NCBI RefSeq assembly: GCF_028606985.1
Contig: NZ_CP117416.1
Location: 2,828,001-2,892,000, forward strand
Source: Paenibacillus kyungheensis
GTDB taxonomy: Bacteria > Bacillota > Bacilli > Paenibacillales > Paenibacillaceae
DNA length: 64,000 nucleotides
Direction: 5' to 3'
The notes beneath the pieces were generated by a model that saw only the letters and a list, made by a program, of their open reading frames with translations, searched no databases and was not told the DNA's origin. Of the stretch, positions 26,907 through 36,555 are shown piece by piece. The position numbers were made by a program, and so were the translations under genes. Every line of letters begins with the position of its first letter. Within the stretch, counting starts at the first letter, position 1.

Positions 26907-27752
26907 ATGAGAGAACATATTTTCTTCCCTAATCCGTCATTTGCACATTATAGTTGTTATCCAGATTTTATAGGAGGTTATCAGAACCATTCTTCTCATA
27001 TCGTTGATCGTCCGGCGAACAGTAGTGATTTCAAATTAAATCGATTGTATAACCTACACTTTATTTTGAAAGGAAAAGGTTATGTATATAGTCAGGGAAC
27101 CAGATATGAGCTGAGTGCCGGTCATGGATTCTTATATGGCCCCGAGTTAGCAGAACGTTATGAAGCAGATTCTTATGATCCATGGGATATCCGTTGGATT
27201 CACTTTTCCGCTTCTGGTCTGGAATCGTTATTAGGTAAACGAGGAATTAGCGAAGTATGGTTATTTGAACTACACTCTATGCAGACATTGAATATATGTA
27301 TGGAAGAGCTGTTAGCTTTAGGTCGTAACTTTGATCTCAAGCAAGAGATACGCGCTTCTACTGTACTTTATGAGATGTTATTACATATTACCAAAGATGC
27401 AGTATCTCTTCATTTGCCCAAAGATCCTGCCCTACCGGGTATTCATGCAGCCGCTAATTATATGCGTGAGCACTGTACAGAACCATTATCGATCAAAGAG
27501 ATCGCTCAATTTACAGGATACAGCGTACCTTATTTTACGCGTAAATTTCACCAGTCTATGGGAGTAACACCAACTGCTTATTTACTGGAATCACGTATTT
27601 TATATGCGAAAAAGCTTCTTCTTTCTACCAACAAAACTATTCAAAATATCGCCTTAGATTCAGGATTTTCGCAAAGTAGCTACTTTATTCACTGCTTCAA
27701 AAAAGTCGTTGCTATGACACCAGAACAATTCAGAGTAAGTTGGGATTCTTGA
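26907..27752 (+). CDS. AraC family regulator with cupin sensor
   Basis: This 281-aa protein has an N-terminal AraC-type cupin (about residues 30-140: GKGYVYSQGTRYELSAGHGFLYGPE) and two C-terminal helix-turn-helix motifs (SIKEIAQFTGYSVPYFTRKFH and IQNIALDSGFSQSSYFIHCFKK). It starts after GAAAGGAGTACTGAG. Its divergent placement 174 bp from the GH42 gene makes it the probable galactoside-responsive activator of that enzyme (inference). Confidence 0.9.
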   Translation: MREHIFFPNPSFAHYSCYPDFIGGYQNHSSHIVDRPANSSDFKLNRLYNLHFILKGKGYVYSQGTRYELSAGHGFLYGPELAERYEADSYDPWDIRWIHFSASGLESLLGKRGISEVWLFELHSMQTLNICMEELLALGRNFDLKQEIRASTVLYEMLLHITKDAVSLHLPKDPALPGIHAAANYMREHCTEPLSIKEIAQFTGYSVPYFTRKFHQSMGVTPTAYLLESRILYAKKLLLSTNKTIQNIALDSGFSQSSYFIHCFKKVVAMTPEQFRVSWDS

Positions 27753-27876
27753 TAGATCATTAGTATTAAATTCAATCTAAACAATGATTCTAGAATGAAT
27801 TATTTTCCTTTATATTCTTTTCTCAATAGGTTTACTTGATTCATCACCATCATTTTTTTACTATGATTCTCCTTTG

Positions 27877-28368
27877 TTATGTATGAGATGTGACGACATG
27901 GTATTTATTAGATGCTTGATGCGCTAGTATACGCTTAGTTTTTTCAGAAAATCTCACAATCAATTCTTTATCTTGTTGCTTGCCAATGATCGACTCAATC
28001 TGTCCTAGACCAAATTTAACATGATGGATTGTATCTCCAACTTTAATAGCATCGACCCACTCATTCAATGCTACAGTAGAGTCAGCTGTATCTATAAGTA
28101 ATGAGGAGACTACGGGAGGAAATAAATTAGGGTCACTATAATACTCTAGTTCATCTCCCTGTACATAACCATGGAGTTGAGAAGCTATGTCAATCATTAA
28201 TGATATTACAGTAGAATCAGCTCCACATAAAGTTAACCTTCCTTGTTCAAATATAAAAGGCAAACCTTTCAAAAGATGATTTACTTTGATTAACTCTTTT
28301 TCAGTAATCGGATTAGATTTGCTATCCATCCATTGTTCTGTTTTAGAAATATGAAGATCATAACTCAT
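27877..28368 (-). CDS. Unknown protein with C-terminal PcrA-tail-like module
   Basis: The start chosen is ATG 28368, 8 nt after AAAGGAG, giving 163 aa. The N-terminal two thirds (SYDLHISKTEQWMDSKSNPI) is of unknown family, found as small cytoplasmic proteins. The last 50 residues read VGDTIHHVKFGLGQIESI then VRFSEKTKRIL, which resembles the tudor-like tail of PcrA/UvrD helicases that binds RNA polymerase. Whether it also binds polymerase is speculation. The small membrane gene upstream ends 49 bp before. Confidence 0.6.
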   Translation of the reverse strand: MSYDLHISKTEQWMDSKSNPITEKELIKVNHLLKGLPFIFEQGRLTLCGADSTVISLMIDIASQLHGYVQGDELEYYSDPNLFPPVVSSLLIDTADSTVALNEWVDAIKVGDTIHHVKFGLGQIESIIGKQQDKELIVRFSEKTKRILAHQASNKYHVVTSHT

Positions 28369-28417
28369 TGTCATAACTCCTTTGCGTAATGTATCTCTTA
28401 TTTTGGGCATTTACGTT

Positions 28418-28750
28418 TTATGTATATTGAAAAAGTTCATAGATTTTTAAACAGATAAATATAATAAATTGGCTTATAATAAATCGCTTATGTGTAACTC
28501 TTCCATAATTTTTATACCAACGAATTGATATACTGGTCATAATCAAGCTAAATAGAGGACCTCCCAAAGCTGCTGTAAACATGATGGCAACAACACCTGG
28601 ATGAATATGATAATCAGCTATATATTGATCAACATCAGTAAACCATTCATACAACACATTAACTAGTAGAAGGCTAAAATAGTAATAATTATATAAACAT
28701 AATGCAACATATATTATGTACTTTAGTATCCGAATACATTCATATTTCAT
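28418..28750 (-). CDS. Small membrane protein of unknown function
   Basis: The 110-aa protein has three hydrophobic helices (about residues 8-33, 50-73 and 88-105) separated by an acidic loop DVDQYIADYHIHPG. No family is recognised. It lies upstream of and on the same strand as the 163-aa gene, suggesting a two-gene transcript. Confidence 0.55.
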   Translation of the reverse strand: MKYECIRILKYIIYVALCLYNYYYFSLLLVNVLYEWFTDVDQYIADYHIHPGVVAIMFTAALGGPLFSLIMTSISIRWYKNYGRVTHKRFIISQFIIFICLKIYELFQYT

Positions 28751-28851
28751 TGTTCACCTATTTTCTGTATAGATTGTATATTCATGTTCTATGATTACTT
28801 ATTATACAATACAAAAAATTGTTAGATCACTATAATTATCCCATATAAATC

Positions 28852-28886
28852 TAAAAAAGACGCTGAATTCTTCCAGCATCTCTTTT
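28852..28886 (-). terminator. Terminator after TetR-like gene
   Basis: Read on the minus strand, AGATGCTG and CAGCGTCT pair with one mismatch around GAAGAATT and are followed by TTTTTT. It lies 25-60 bp past the TetR-like stop. Confidence 0.75.
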
Positions 28887-28910
28887 AGTTCCATATGTTA
28901 TCACACATTT

Positions 28911-29648
28911 TCAATGCAATTCGTCTCGTCTTTGTTCTGTAACTCCCACAGGATCAAGCATAATGATCGGATATTGTTCTATACAGTGAAGCAATGTCTT
29001 CACCAGTGTACATCGTTCTGTGGTGTTCATTATTTCCTGTTCTACCTGTTGTATTTCAAGCCATTTATTGCGTTTGGTATCTATAGTTGCATTATCACCA
29101 TGCACCCTTATTTTTGAATGATACAGATTGTGTTGAATATCTAATGCTCGGGATAATGTAAGACTATTGGACTGCTTGATCTGTTGGCGCAAATAATCTG
29201 TGTTCCATCCTAATAGATTAACACTATCTAGCTCATATAACACAGTATTCATGATTTCTAGAAGTAAAGCACTCAACTTATATTCCAGTCGTTGATAAGC
29301 ATAATAAATTGTGGAATTATGCCATTTATTTTTGTCGATCATACTGTTCTGAGATACATGCGGATAAACAAGCATCATATGTTGCATATAGTTTTGTATA
29401 TAAACGTTTATTTTTTGCTCTGGTGCGATTTGTTGATCGGCATAATTGTAGAAAATAAGATTATTAATGTCCTGACCGATTGTATCCAAAACCAAGCAAT
29501 ACGCATGATCTTTACTTTTCAACTGATTAGCAAAATCGGCTTCTGTTAAACGACATATCTGCATGATATCTTGTGCTGAAGTATCTTCATATCCCTTGGT
29601 AACAAACAATAATTTGATTTGTTCAATCATCGGATAGGTGTTATTCAT
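28911..29648 (-). CDS. TetR-like transcriptional regulator
   Basis: From ATG 29648, with CCAAGGAGGTACTGG just upstream, the protein is 245 aa. The N-terminal 50 residues (IEQIKLLFVTKGYEDTSAQDIMQICRLTEADF) follow the TetR helix-turn-helix pattern, although the usual lysine-rich end is altered. The C-terminal domain is divergent and not assignable. It is the gene after the RND pump on the same strand, 109 bp downstream, so it may adjust pump expression. Confidence 0.65.
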   Translation of the reverse strand: MNNTYPMIEQIKLLFVTKGYEDTSAQDIMQICRLTEADFANQLKSKDHAYCLVLDTIGQDINNLIFYNYADQQIAPEQKINVYIQNYMQHMMLVYPHVSQNSMIDKNKWHNSTIYYAYQRLEYKLSALLLEIMNTVLYELDSVNLLGWNTDYLRQQIKQSNSLTLSRALDIQHNLYHSKIRVHGDNATIDTKRNKWLEIQQVEQEIMNTTERCTLVKTLLHCIEQYPIIMLDPVGVTEQRRDELH

Positions 29649-29757
29649 CCAGTACCTCCTTGGCACAATGACATAGATAGCAACAACATACATCGTTATT
29701 ACTATCTACGTATAATAACTTTGCTTGGAGAAGCGATTATAATAACGAACTACTTCA

Positions 29758-32700
29758 TTACATTGGTTGTTGATGTTTGGCTAACCGTTTGTTTTTACGT
29801 GCTAACTTGGAAGTCATCCGTTTATCGGTATATCGTGCCATAACCATATACAGTGAAGGTACAACAAATAATGTTAAGACCGTTGAGAATACCAGGCCGA
29901 AAATAATAACTACACCTAATGGACGGAATAACAGTTCACCCACTGTAGCAATTGGAATCATCCCTACTATAGCTGTTAATGATGTCAAAATAATCGGGCG
30001 AAAACGTGCGGATGCTGCCAGAATAATCGCTTCCGTTAATTCCATGCCTTCATGTCTGGCATCTTCTATAAATTCGATCAATACGATACCGTTACGCACC
30101 ACAATCCCTGCCAGTGCAATAATCCCCATCACCGCCATAAATCCAATCGGCGTCTGAGTGACAAATAGTCCTAACACTCCACCTGCGGCCGCTAAATATA
30201 CAGTTGTCATAATAATAAACGGAATCAATAACGAATAGAATTGCATCGTAATCAGGATAAAGATAATAAATACAGCGACTAAAAATAATGCACCCAAATC
30301 TGTAAACGTATCTGTCTGGCTGGATGTTTCTCCGCCAACTTCCCATGCATATCCTTCTGGAAGCTGAATTTGCTCAAGCTTAGGTCTAATATCTTGCATC
30401 GCTTCTGTTGCTGTAGGTCCACTGAGTTCTGCTTCTATTGTATTCACACGCTTGAGATCATAATGGTTGATCTGTTGAATTGAAAATACAGGCTTGATAT
30501 CGACAATTTGAGATAATGGAATCTGTATACCAGCCGCATTGGTGATATTCACCTGTTGCAATAATGTATTTGGACTGCTGTTACGTGAATCTTTGATATA
30601 TAACTTGACATCGATTAAATCACTACCATTATCAAAATCACCTACACTAAATCCGCTACCCATCATCAGCAATGTTTGAGTTAAATTTTTGTATGTGACT
30701 TGATAGCGATCCATCGCTTGTTTGTTGACAGCAAAATCTAATGTATAACTATCATTTCCGGTACTATCTGTAATCCCATACGTACCCGGAGACTCTGAAA
30801 TAATCTGCTTGATCTGATCGCTCAGATGACGTAGTTCTGGTAATTGATCACCTGTTACACGGATCGAGATAGGCTTTCCGACTGGAATCCCAAGCGCAGC
30901 ACCTTTTACAGAGATTTGAGTACCAGGATATTCTGTTTTTAATGATTGTGACCATAGCTCTACTATAGAATCGACATTCATACCATGTTTTCCTGTAACC
31001 AAAATCTGACCGGAATTTGCTCCACTTCCAGATTCAGAAGTACTATTAAATAGCTTGGGAGCTGCTCCGCCTACAGCATAAGCTAACTTATCAATATCAG
31101 GTTGCTTTTTCACCCAACTAGCAATATTTTCTGTAACTCGATTAGTTTCTGCCAGTGATGTTCCTGAAGGCAAGTTAACATCAACAGAAATTTGCGGTTC
31201 TTCTGATGTTCCGAACAGCTCTACAGGTGTTGCCAAAACAAGGCTATACACTGCTGTACTGATCACTAACCCTGTTAAAGCAACGATCAATGGACGTTTG
31301 AGTATACCTGGCATTAAACGGAAAGCATATCCATTTGTTAATTTCTGAATTTGTTTTCCTAATAGACCTGCTGGCTTATCAATATGACGTTTGCCTTTTT
31401 CAATTTGTCTATTTTCATACCATTCTCGGAAAATAGGAATAATCGTTAATGACATAATCATCGAAGCTAGCATACATAATGAAATAATCACTGGAATCGG
31501 TCGGATAAACGAACCCATATCCCCGGGTAACAACATTAACGGCACAAAAGCAGCAATCGTAGCAAGTGTTGCTGTAATAATCGAAATGGCTACTTCTTTG
31601 GTCCCCCGTACAGAAGCTTCTTTGGGATTTTCTCCAAGTGTGGATAGCCTTCGCTCGATATTATCATTAACTACTACAGCATCATCCACCAGAATCCCTA
31701 ATACAATAATAAGACCCACAATAGTGATCTGGTTCAATGTGATGCCTGCTTGCGGTAATACAATTAAGGCTAGCGCAATAGAGATTGGAATCGAAAGAGC
31801 TACAAAACCTGCTGTCAGTAAATTCATGCCTAACGTACAGATCAGAATAACAGCAATAATAGCGATAGCCATTTCTCGTATCAAATCGTTAAAGATTCGT
31901 TGTACTTCATCATTTTGCGCAAATAAAGAATCTATTTTTAGATTAGAAGGTAATGTTTTTTCTAAAGAAGCTATTTTAGTAGATAACGCTTTATTCATAT
32001 TGATAACATCTGAACCGGCTTGACTACTAATATCCATCGTGATAGATGGTACTCCATTGTAGTAACTCAGATAAGATGCGGTAGTAGGAACCATTTTCAC
32101 ATCTGCTACATCTTTGAGATAGACAGGAATACCAGCTTCTGTCTGAGCGATCAGAATATCATTTATCGTCTGAAAGTCGTCTGATTTATCGACTTTGAGC
32201 TGATACGTACGATTCTCATACGTAAGATTTCCGACAGGTATGCGGTCATTTTCAGATTGAATCGCTTGCATTACCGTCTCCCAGGTAATATTGTATTGCT
32301 TTAACTTAGTAGTATCTGCTTCAATACTGATCTCCTGCTGAGGTAGACCTTTGATAGATACTTCAGTAATTCCTGGAATAGCACGAATTTGCTTGCTCCA
32401 TGTGTTCATCAGATCATTTAGAGCATAGATATCTTCTTTGGTTTTGCCATAGATAGCAAAAGACTGTACAAAGCTTTGTGCCAGATTATCGTTGACGATC
32501 GGCACATCTGCATCAGCAGGTAAGCTCGACTGAGCATCTTCTACTTTACGTCTAATTTCATTCCATACACTTTCTGCATCTGCTTTATCTTCCGCTTGCA
32601 CAACAATCGTAGAGATGCCGTTGCCTGACGTAGATGATATTGTTTTGAGATCAGTCACTTCTTTGATCTTTTGCTCTAACACTTCGGTAACTGTCTGTTC

Positions 32701-32871
32701 CATCAGTTCTGGTGAAGCACCGGCATATGTTGTAGTGATTACCGCAGTTTTGACGACAACATCAGGTTGTAATTGTCGTGGTAATCCTAGACCGGAATAG
32801 ACACCATACGCAATCAACAATACAAAAAATAATAGCGTAACTTTACGTTTTTTGATAAAAAATTCAATCAT
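29758..32871 (-). CDS. RND-family efflux transporter, AcrB/SwrC type
   Basis: The 1037-aa protein shows the RND plan: 12 membrane helices in two halves with large extracytoplasmic loops after helices 1 and 7. Marks are VLEQKIKEVTDLKTISSTSGNG in the porter domain, GILVDDAVVVNDNIERRL in helix 4 with the proton-relay Asp pair, and GIVVRNGIVLIEFIEDAR in helix 10. In Gram-positive bacteria such pumps (for example SwrC) export lipopeptides, lipids or drugs by proton antiport. Its start overlaps the adaptor gene by 8 nt. Confidence 0.95.
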   Translation of the reverse strand: MIEFFIKKRKVTLLFFVLLIAYGVYSGLGLPRQLQPDVVVKTAVITTTYAGASPELMEQTVTEVLEQKIKEVTDLKTISSTSGNGISTIVVQAEDKADAESVWNEIRRKVEDAQSSLPADADVPIVNDNLAQSFVQSFAIYGKTKEDIYALNDLMNTWSKQIRAIPGITEVSIKGLPQQEISIEADTTKLKQYNITWETVMQAIQSENDRIPVGNLTYENRTYQLKVDKSDDFQTINDILIAQTEAGIPVYLKDVADVKMVPTTASYLSYYNGVPSITMDISSQAGSDVINMNKALSTKIASLEKTLPSNLKIDSLFAQNDEVQRIFNDLIREMAIAIIAVILICTLGMNLLTAGFVALSIPISIALALIVLPQAGITLNQITIVGLIIVLGILVDDAVVVNDNIERRLSTLGENPKEASVRGTKEVAISIITATLATIAAFVPLMLLPGDMGSFIRPIPVIISLCMLASMIMSLTIIPIFREWYENRQIEKGKRHIDKPAGLLGKQIQKLTNGYAFRLMPGILKRPLIVALTGLVISTAVYSLVLATPVELFGTSEEPQISVDVNLPSGTSLAETNRVTENIASWVKKQPDIDKLAYAVGGAAPKLFNSTSESGSGANSGQILVTGKHGMNVDSIVELWSQSLKTEYPGTQISVKGAALGIPVGKPISIRVTGDQLPELRHLSDQIKQIISESPGTYGITDSTGNDSYTLDFAVNKQAMDRYQVTYKNLTQTLLMMGSGFSVGDFDNGSDLIDVKLYIKDSRNSSPNTLLQQVNITNAAGIQIPLSQIVDIKPVFSIQQINHYDLKRVNTIEAELSGPTATEAMQDIRPKLEQIQLPEGYAWEVGGETSSQTDTFTDLGALFLVAVFIIFILITMQFYSLLIPFIIMTTVYLAAAGGVLGLFVTQTPIGFMAVMGIIALAGIVVRNGIVLIEFIEDARHEGMELTEAIILAASARFRPIILTSLTAIVGMIPIATVGELLFRPLGVVIIFGLVFSTVLTLFVVPSLYMVMARYTDKRMTSKLARKNKRLAKHQQPM

Positions 32872-34432
32872 GTGCAGTTACCTCTTGTTGATTCTTTGTA
32901 GTACTTTGATTTGTCTTAGCCGTAGAACTATTGGCTGGGGTAGCAAGAGCATCTCCATTGAACAAACGGTCTGCCCCTTGTACAACGACTTGATCTCCGA
33001 CTTGAAGCCCGCTTTTAATCAAATATTGATTGTTATACGATTCACCTATAGTGACAAACGTCTGAACCGCTTTGCCTTTATTATTTCTAAATACATAAGG
33101 TTTATCTCCTGTACTAATGACTGCTTCTACAGGTAATAAGATTCCTTTTTGAGTAGTTGCCTGGCGGGAAGCTTTGATCACTTGACCGGGCTTCCAATCT
33201 TGCTTCGGATTGCTGACAGTCACTTCCGCATTGATAGAACCTGTACTTTCATTGGTTTGTGGATACAATTTGGTTACTTTACCTGTACGCACATCATCAT
33301 ACAGGCTGACGCTCACTTGTTGCCCTACTTTCCACTGATTGATTTCACTATCAGCGATTGGAAGTAGAACTTTTAAGCGTGTTGTTTCTCCAATTACAAA
33401 GGGATCAGATGAACCACCCATTGCTCCGCCACCGCTTGAACCTGCACTGACCGTTTGACCTACCGATACATTTTTTTCTAAAATCACTCCAGATGCTTGG
33501 GCTTTGAGTGTTGTATACGATAGGCTCAATACGATTTTATTTTTGGCGATAACGGCTTGATCGTAACTTGCTTGCGACTTTTGTATGTTTGCTTGAGATT
33601 GTGCAATACCTGCTTCAGCTTGAGCTACACCGGCTTTGGCTTGTTCTATCGTTGCCTGTGCATTCGCAATGCCTGTCTGCGCTTCTTTCACTGTCGATGC
33701 TGCACTGGCACGCTCTGAAGCACTTGCACCTTCTATGATTAAAGAAAGCTTGGCTTGAGCATCTTTGAGACTATCGGTCGCATCTGCTAGTGCGGTTTGT
33801 GCTTGCTCATTTTCTTGTTGCGTTAGCAATCCATTACTAGCTAGTGTCTGCGAACGAGTTGCTTCTGCTTTTGCCTGATTGTATGCAGTTTGTGCTTTGT
33901 TTACTGCATTTTGCGCTTGTGCTTTTTCTTGTGAGCGTGCTCCAGACAGCACACTTTGTTGACTCACACGAGCACTTTCAATTTTCGCTTGAGCACTTTC
34001 TAGTTGCGCGTTAGCCGAAGAGACAGTAGCTAATGAATTTTGTTTGGCTGCTTGAGCATCTTTTAAAGAAGCATTTGCACTGGACAGATCTGCTTGAGCA
34101 GCAGCGACTGACTGATTCGCATCTGCTAACGACAGTTGTAGATCAGCGGTATCCAGAGTAGCTAATACCGTGCCTTTATTGACTTGCTGTCCAATTTCTC
34201 CTTTTACAGCAGTGACTGTTCCAGCCGTTCGGAAAGTAACAGGCGTTTCGTTATACGCTGTTAATGTGCCGGATAGATCGTAATTTACATCTAACGCTTG
34301 TTGCTTAATTGTTGTAAATGTGACATTGTTGCTTGTTGTCTGCACAGCAGCAGTCGATGGTTCTGTCGAGCAAGCTGTTAGGCTAACCATCAGCAAGAGC
34401 GCTATCACAATGGAAGAACGTTTTGGGTTCAT
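32864..34432 (-). CDS. RND adaptor lipoprotein (HlyD/AcrA family)
   Basis: The 522-aa protein starts with a lipoprotein signal (VSLTACSTEPS; lipidated Cys near residue 21). A lipoyl half (AVKGEIGQQVNKGTVLATLD) is followed by a very long Ala/Gln/Ser-rich coiled coil, about residues 100-310. After it come the second lipoyl half and beta-barrel (GVILEKNVSVGQTV, QVSVSLYDDVRTGKV) and a C-terminal membrane-proximal part. It couples with the RND pump encoded just downstream. Upstream lies a 16-bp element shared with the kinase promoter. Confidence 0.92.
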   Translation of the reverse strand: MNPKRSSIVIALLLMVSLTACSTEPSTAAVQTTSNNVTFTTIKQQALDVNYDLSGTLTAYNETPVTFRTAGTVTAVKGEIGQQVNKGTVLATLDTADLQLSLADANQSVAAAQADLSSANASLKDAQAAKQNSLATVSSANAQLESAQAKIESARVSQQSVLSGARSQEKAQAQNAVNKAQTAYNQAKAEATRSQTLASNGLLTQQENEQAQTALADATDSLKDAQAKLSLIIEGASASERASAASTVKEAQTGIANAQATIEQAKAGVAQAEAGIAQSQANIQKSQASYDQAVIAKNKIVLSLSYTTLKAQASGVILEKNVSVGQTVSAGSSGGGAMGGSSDPFVIGETTRLKVLLPIADSEINQWKVGQQVSVSLYDDVRTGKVTKLYPQTNESTGSINAEVTVSNPKQDWKPGQVIKASRQATTQKGILLPVEAVISTGDKPYVFRNNKGKAVQTFVTIGESYNNQYLIKSGLQVGDQVVVQGADRLFNGDALATPANSSTAKTNQSTTKNQQEVTAHD

Positions 34433-34542
34433 AGATCATATTCCTTTCTTATCTCTATCCAATATAGTGTTCTTTTCTCTGCTTTGATCCTACCAAAGCT
34501 TGCGCTCTAGCGAATCGTCCATCTGTACATCCAGCTATTGCC

Positions 34543-34558
34543 CTTTCGGGCATGTACG
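34543..34558 (-). promoter_or_regulatory. Shared 16-bp element upstream of the pump operon
   Basis: CTTTCGGGCATGTACG (minus strand CGTACATGCCCGAAAG) occurs here, about 110 bp before the adaptor start, and again at 36509-36524, about 60 bp before the sensor-kinase start, in the same orientation relative to each gene. An additional ATGTAC half lies nearby (34524-34530). The response regulator of this locus is the probable binder (inference). Confidence 0.65.
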
Positions 34559-34559
34559 C

Positions 34560-34602
34560 AAAAAAAAGAACACACCACTATAATTATGTGATGTGTTCTT
34601 TA
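34560..34602 (-). terminator. Terminator after the response regulator gene
   Basis: On the minus strand AAGAACACATCAC pairs with GTGGTGTGTTCTT with one mismatch and runs into a long T-run. It separates the two-component genes from the pump operon, implying that the pump has its own promoter. Confidence 0.85.
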
Positions 34603-34612
34603 TGTTGTTTGG

Positions 34613-35266
34613 CTAGATATGCACTAATCCTTGTTCTACTGCTATCGCAACAGCTTGTGCTCTTGAATCTACACCTAGTTTATTATAAATATTAGTCAGA
34701 TGTGCTTTGACGGTTCGTTCGGCTATCCCCATATCAAAAGCAATTTCTTTACTCCGATGCCCGTACGCTGCTGCTTGTAGCACAATTTTTTCTTTTTCTG
34801 ATAAAGAAGGAAACGAATTAGAAGTACTCTGTTTCTTCGGCGTCGCCTGACGCTTGGCTTGAAAAACGATCTCCATAATCTCGGGTTGTAATAATGTCTC
34901 GCCTCGAATAGCGGAATCGAGTGTACGAAATAAATGCTCACGTTTGGTATCTTTGAGCAAATAACCTTTTGCTCCTATGGTAAGTCCTTTGATCATAAGA
35001 TCGTCTTCATTGTAGGTAGTCAGGATAACGATAGGGATAGAGCTGTGTTGTTCTTGTAATTTTTCTATCGCTTCGATCCCATTCATAACAGGCATATTAA
35101 GATCCATCAAAATAATATCAGGCTTGAGTTCTTCTATCCGCTGTAGAGCCACTTGACCATTTTCCGCTTCGCCTATCACCTGATACTCTTCGCTTGTCTC
35201 CAAAATAAGCTTAAGCCCTTCTCTTACTACAAAGTGATCATCGACTATCAATACGTTATGTTTCAT
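34613..35266 (-). CDS. NarL/FixJ family response regulator
   Basis: The 217-aa protein has a receiver domain with the phospho-acceptor Asp55 (PDIILMDLNMP), acidic pocket Asp9-Asp10 and Lys in YLLKDTKREH. A C-terminal LuxR-type HTH follows (LSEKEKIVLQAAAYGHRSKEIAFDMGIAERTVKAHLTNIYNKLG). It overlaps the kinase gene by 11 nt. It probably activates its own operon and the RND operon through the 16-bp element found upstream of both. Confidence 0.94.
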   Translation of the reverse strand: MKHNVLIVDDHFVVREGLKLILETSEEYQVIGEAENGQVALQRIEELKPDIILMDLNMPVMNGIEAIEKLQEQHSSIPIVILTTYNEDDLMIKGLTIGAKGYLLKDTKREHLFRTLDSAIRGETLLQPEIMEIVFQAKRQATPKKQSTSNSFPSLSEKEKIVLQAAAYGHRSKEIAFDMGIAERTVKAHLTNIYNKLGVDSRAQAVAIAVEQGLVHI

Positions 35267-36449
35267 TATATTCTCCTGCTCTCCAGGGAATCTTCAGATG
35301 AATTGAAGTTCCTTGAGGAATACGGTTAGTAATCGTTAGTGTTCCATGTATAATACGTGTCCGTTCTTGCATACCGATCAGCCCATAATGCCCGCTTAGC
35401 TTACCAATCTGGCGAGTATCAAATCCTTTACCATTATCACAGATATCAATAATCAGATCATATGGATTACTGCCAATCGTTAACTCCACTTGTGTCGCCT
35501 GAGCATGCTTAATAATATTGGTTAAACATTCGCGTATAATCTGAATACTATGTTCATGAATAAGCTGTGATACCTCTATAGGTGCTACAATCTTATACTC
35601 TATCGGTATACCTGTAGATTCAATAAAATGTTGTATTTCTGTTTCAACAGATTCAGTAAAATCAATCTGTAGCCCCGTATGGACACGCAAATCATCAATA
35701 GCATTACGGGCTTCTGCTAATGTATGACGGGCACCATTCATAGATAAATGAACGATTTCATGCGCCCTTTTGATATTATTTACTGACAAATGAGCATCGA
35801 CTGCTTCTAATTGCATGACCAGACCCGCTAAGCCCTGTGCCAGTGTATCATGCAAATCTCTTGCCATCCGCTGACGCTCATTCGCTACGGTTAATTCTTC
35901 TACTTGATAATGAGCAATTTCTAATTCGTTCAAAAAATGCTGTGTCCGCAAGCGCGCTGAAAATTGGCGTAAAGTTAATCGAATAATTCCAGCCACCATG
36001 ATATTCATCAATGTAAATAAACAGATAAACAGGATACTAATATAGACGGAATCAATATACCACATATAAGAAATACATATAATATAACTAATAATAACAA
36101 ATGATATGATCTTTACTTTGGAGTAAGGGGAATACAACATCTGTCCAATCATAATCGGATAAAGTCCGATCATCACCAAATAATAACCGGAAGTCATAAA
36201 ATAAGCAGCTATGATTAAAATACCACTTTGTAATATAAAATAGACCCATGTCCTTTTCTCAATAAACCGCGAGAAATGCCAATTTAAAAATATAAAACAA
36301 AAAATACTTATATTACTAATAATGATATGAAGAACACGATTATGATTCAATACTTCTAATAATGTGATCCCTATATGTGCAATAATAATCCATATCATGA
36401 CAGGTTTACGCAATTCTCTAGCAATCTCAATCAAATGCTGCTTTTGCAT
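35256..36449 (-). CDS. Sensor histidine kinase, NarL-partner (HisKA_3) type
   Basis: The 397-aa protein has five or six N-terminal membrane helices (residues about 15-165) with no sizeable extracellular domain, as in DesK or LnrJ-type intramembrane sensors. HisKA_3 follows with the phospho-acceptor His200 in MARDLHDTLAQGLAGL. The HATPase_c domain contains IIRECLTNIIKHAQAT and DNGKGFD. It likely senses membrane disturbance or a hydrophobic compound. It starts after GAAAGGAGGGCATT and overlaps the response regulator gene. Confidence 0.93.
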   Translation of the reverse strand: MQKQHLIEIARELRKPVMIWIIIAHIGITLLEVLNHNRVLHIIISNISIFCFIFLNWHFSRFIEKRTWVYFILQSGILIIAAYFMTSGYYLVMIGLYPIMIGQMLYSPYSKVKIISFVIISYIICISYMWYIDSVYISILFICLFTLMNIMVAGIIRLTLRQFSARLRTQHFLNELEIAHYQVEELTVANERQRMARDLHDTLAQGLAGLVMQLEAVDAHLSVNNIKRAHEIVHLSMNGARHTLAEARNAIDDLRVHTGLQIDFTESVETEIQHFIESTGIPIEYKIVAPIEVSQLIHEHSIQIIRECLTNIIKHAQATQVELTIGSNPYDLIIDICDNGKGFDTRQIGKLSGHYGLIGMQERTRIIHGTLTITNRIPQGTSIHLKIPWRAGEYNET

Positions 36450-36508
36450 AATGCCCTCCTTTCACAAGCTTCTTATAGTATATCAGTTGCTTGTAAAAGG
36501 ATATTGTA

Positions 36509-36524
36509 CTTTCGGGCATGTACG
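36509..36524 (-). promoter_or_regulatory. Shared 16-bp element upstream of the kinase gene
   Basis: Second copy of CTTTCGGGCATGTACG. On the minus strand it sits immediately upstream of a poor -35 region and about 30 bp before TATACT, the place expected for a NarL-type activator. This supports autoregulation of the two-component genes. Confidence 0.65.
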
Positions 36525-36555
36525 TTTCAAAATATAGCAATAAAACGGTTAAAGC

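Noticed and set aside
31391..32023. 210-codon frame opposite the RND transporter
   Set aside because: Mirror frame of a conserved membrane protein; no initiation signal.
33570..34150. Repetitive Ala/Gln coding stretch considered as a tandem repeat
   Set aside because: It is the long coiled coil of the RND adaptor; the repetition is protein heptads, not a DNA repeat array.
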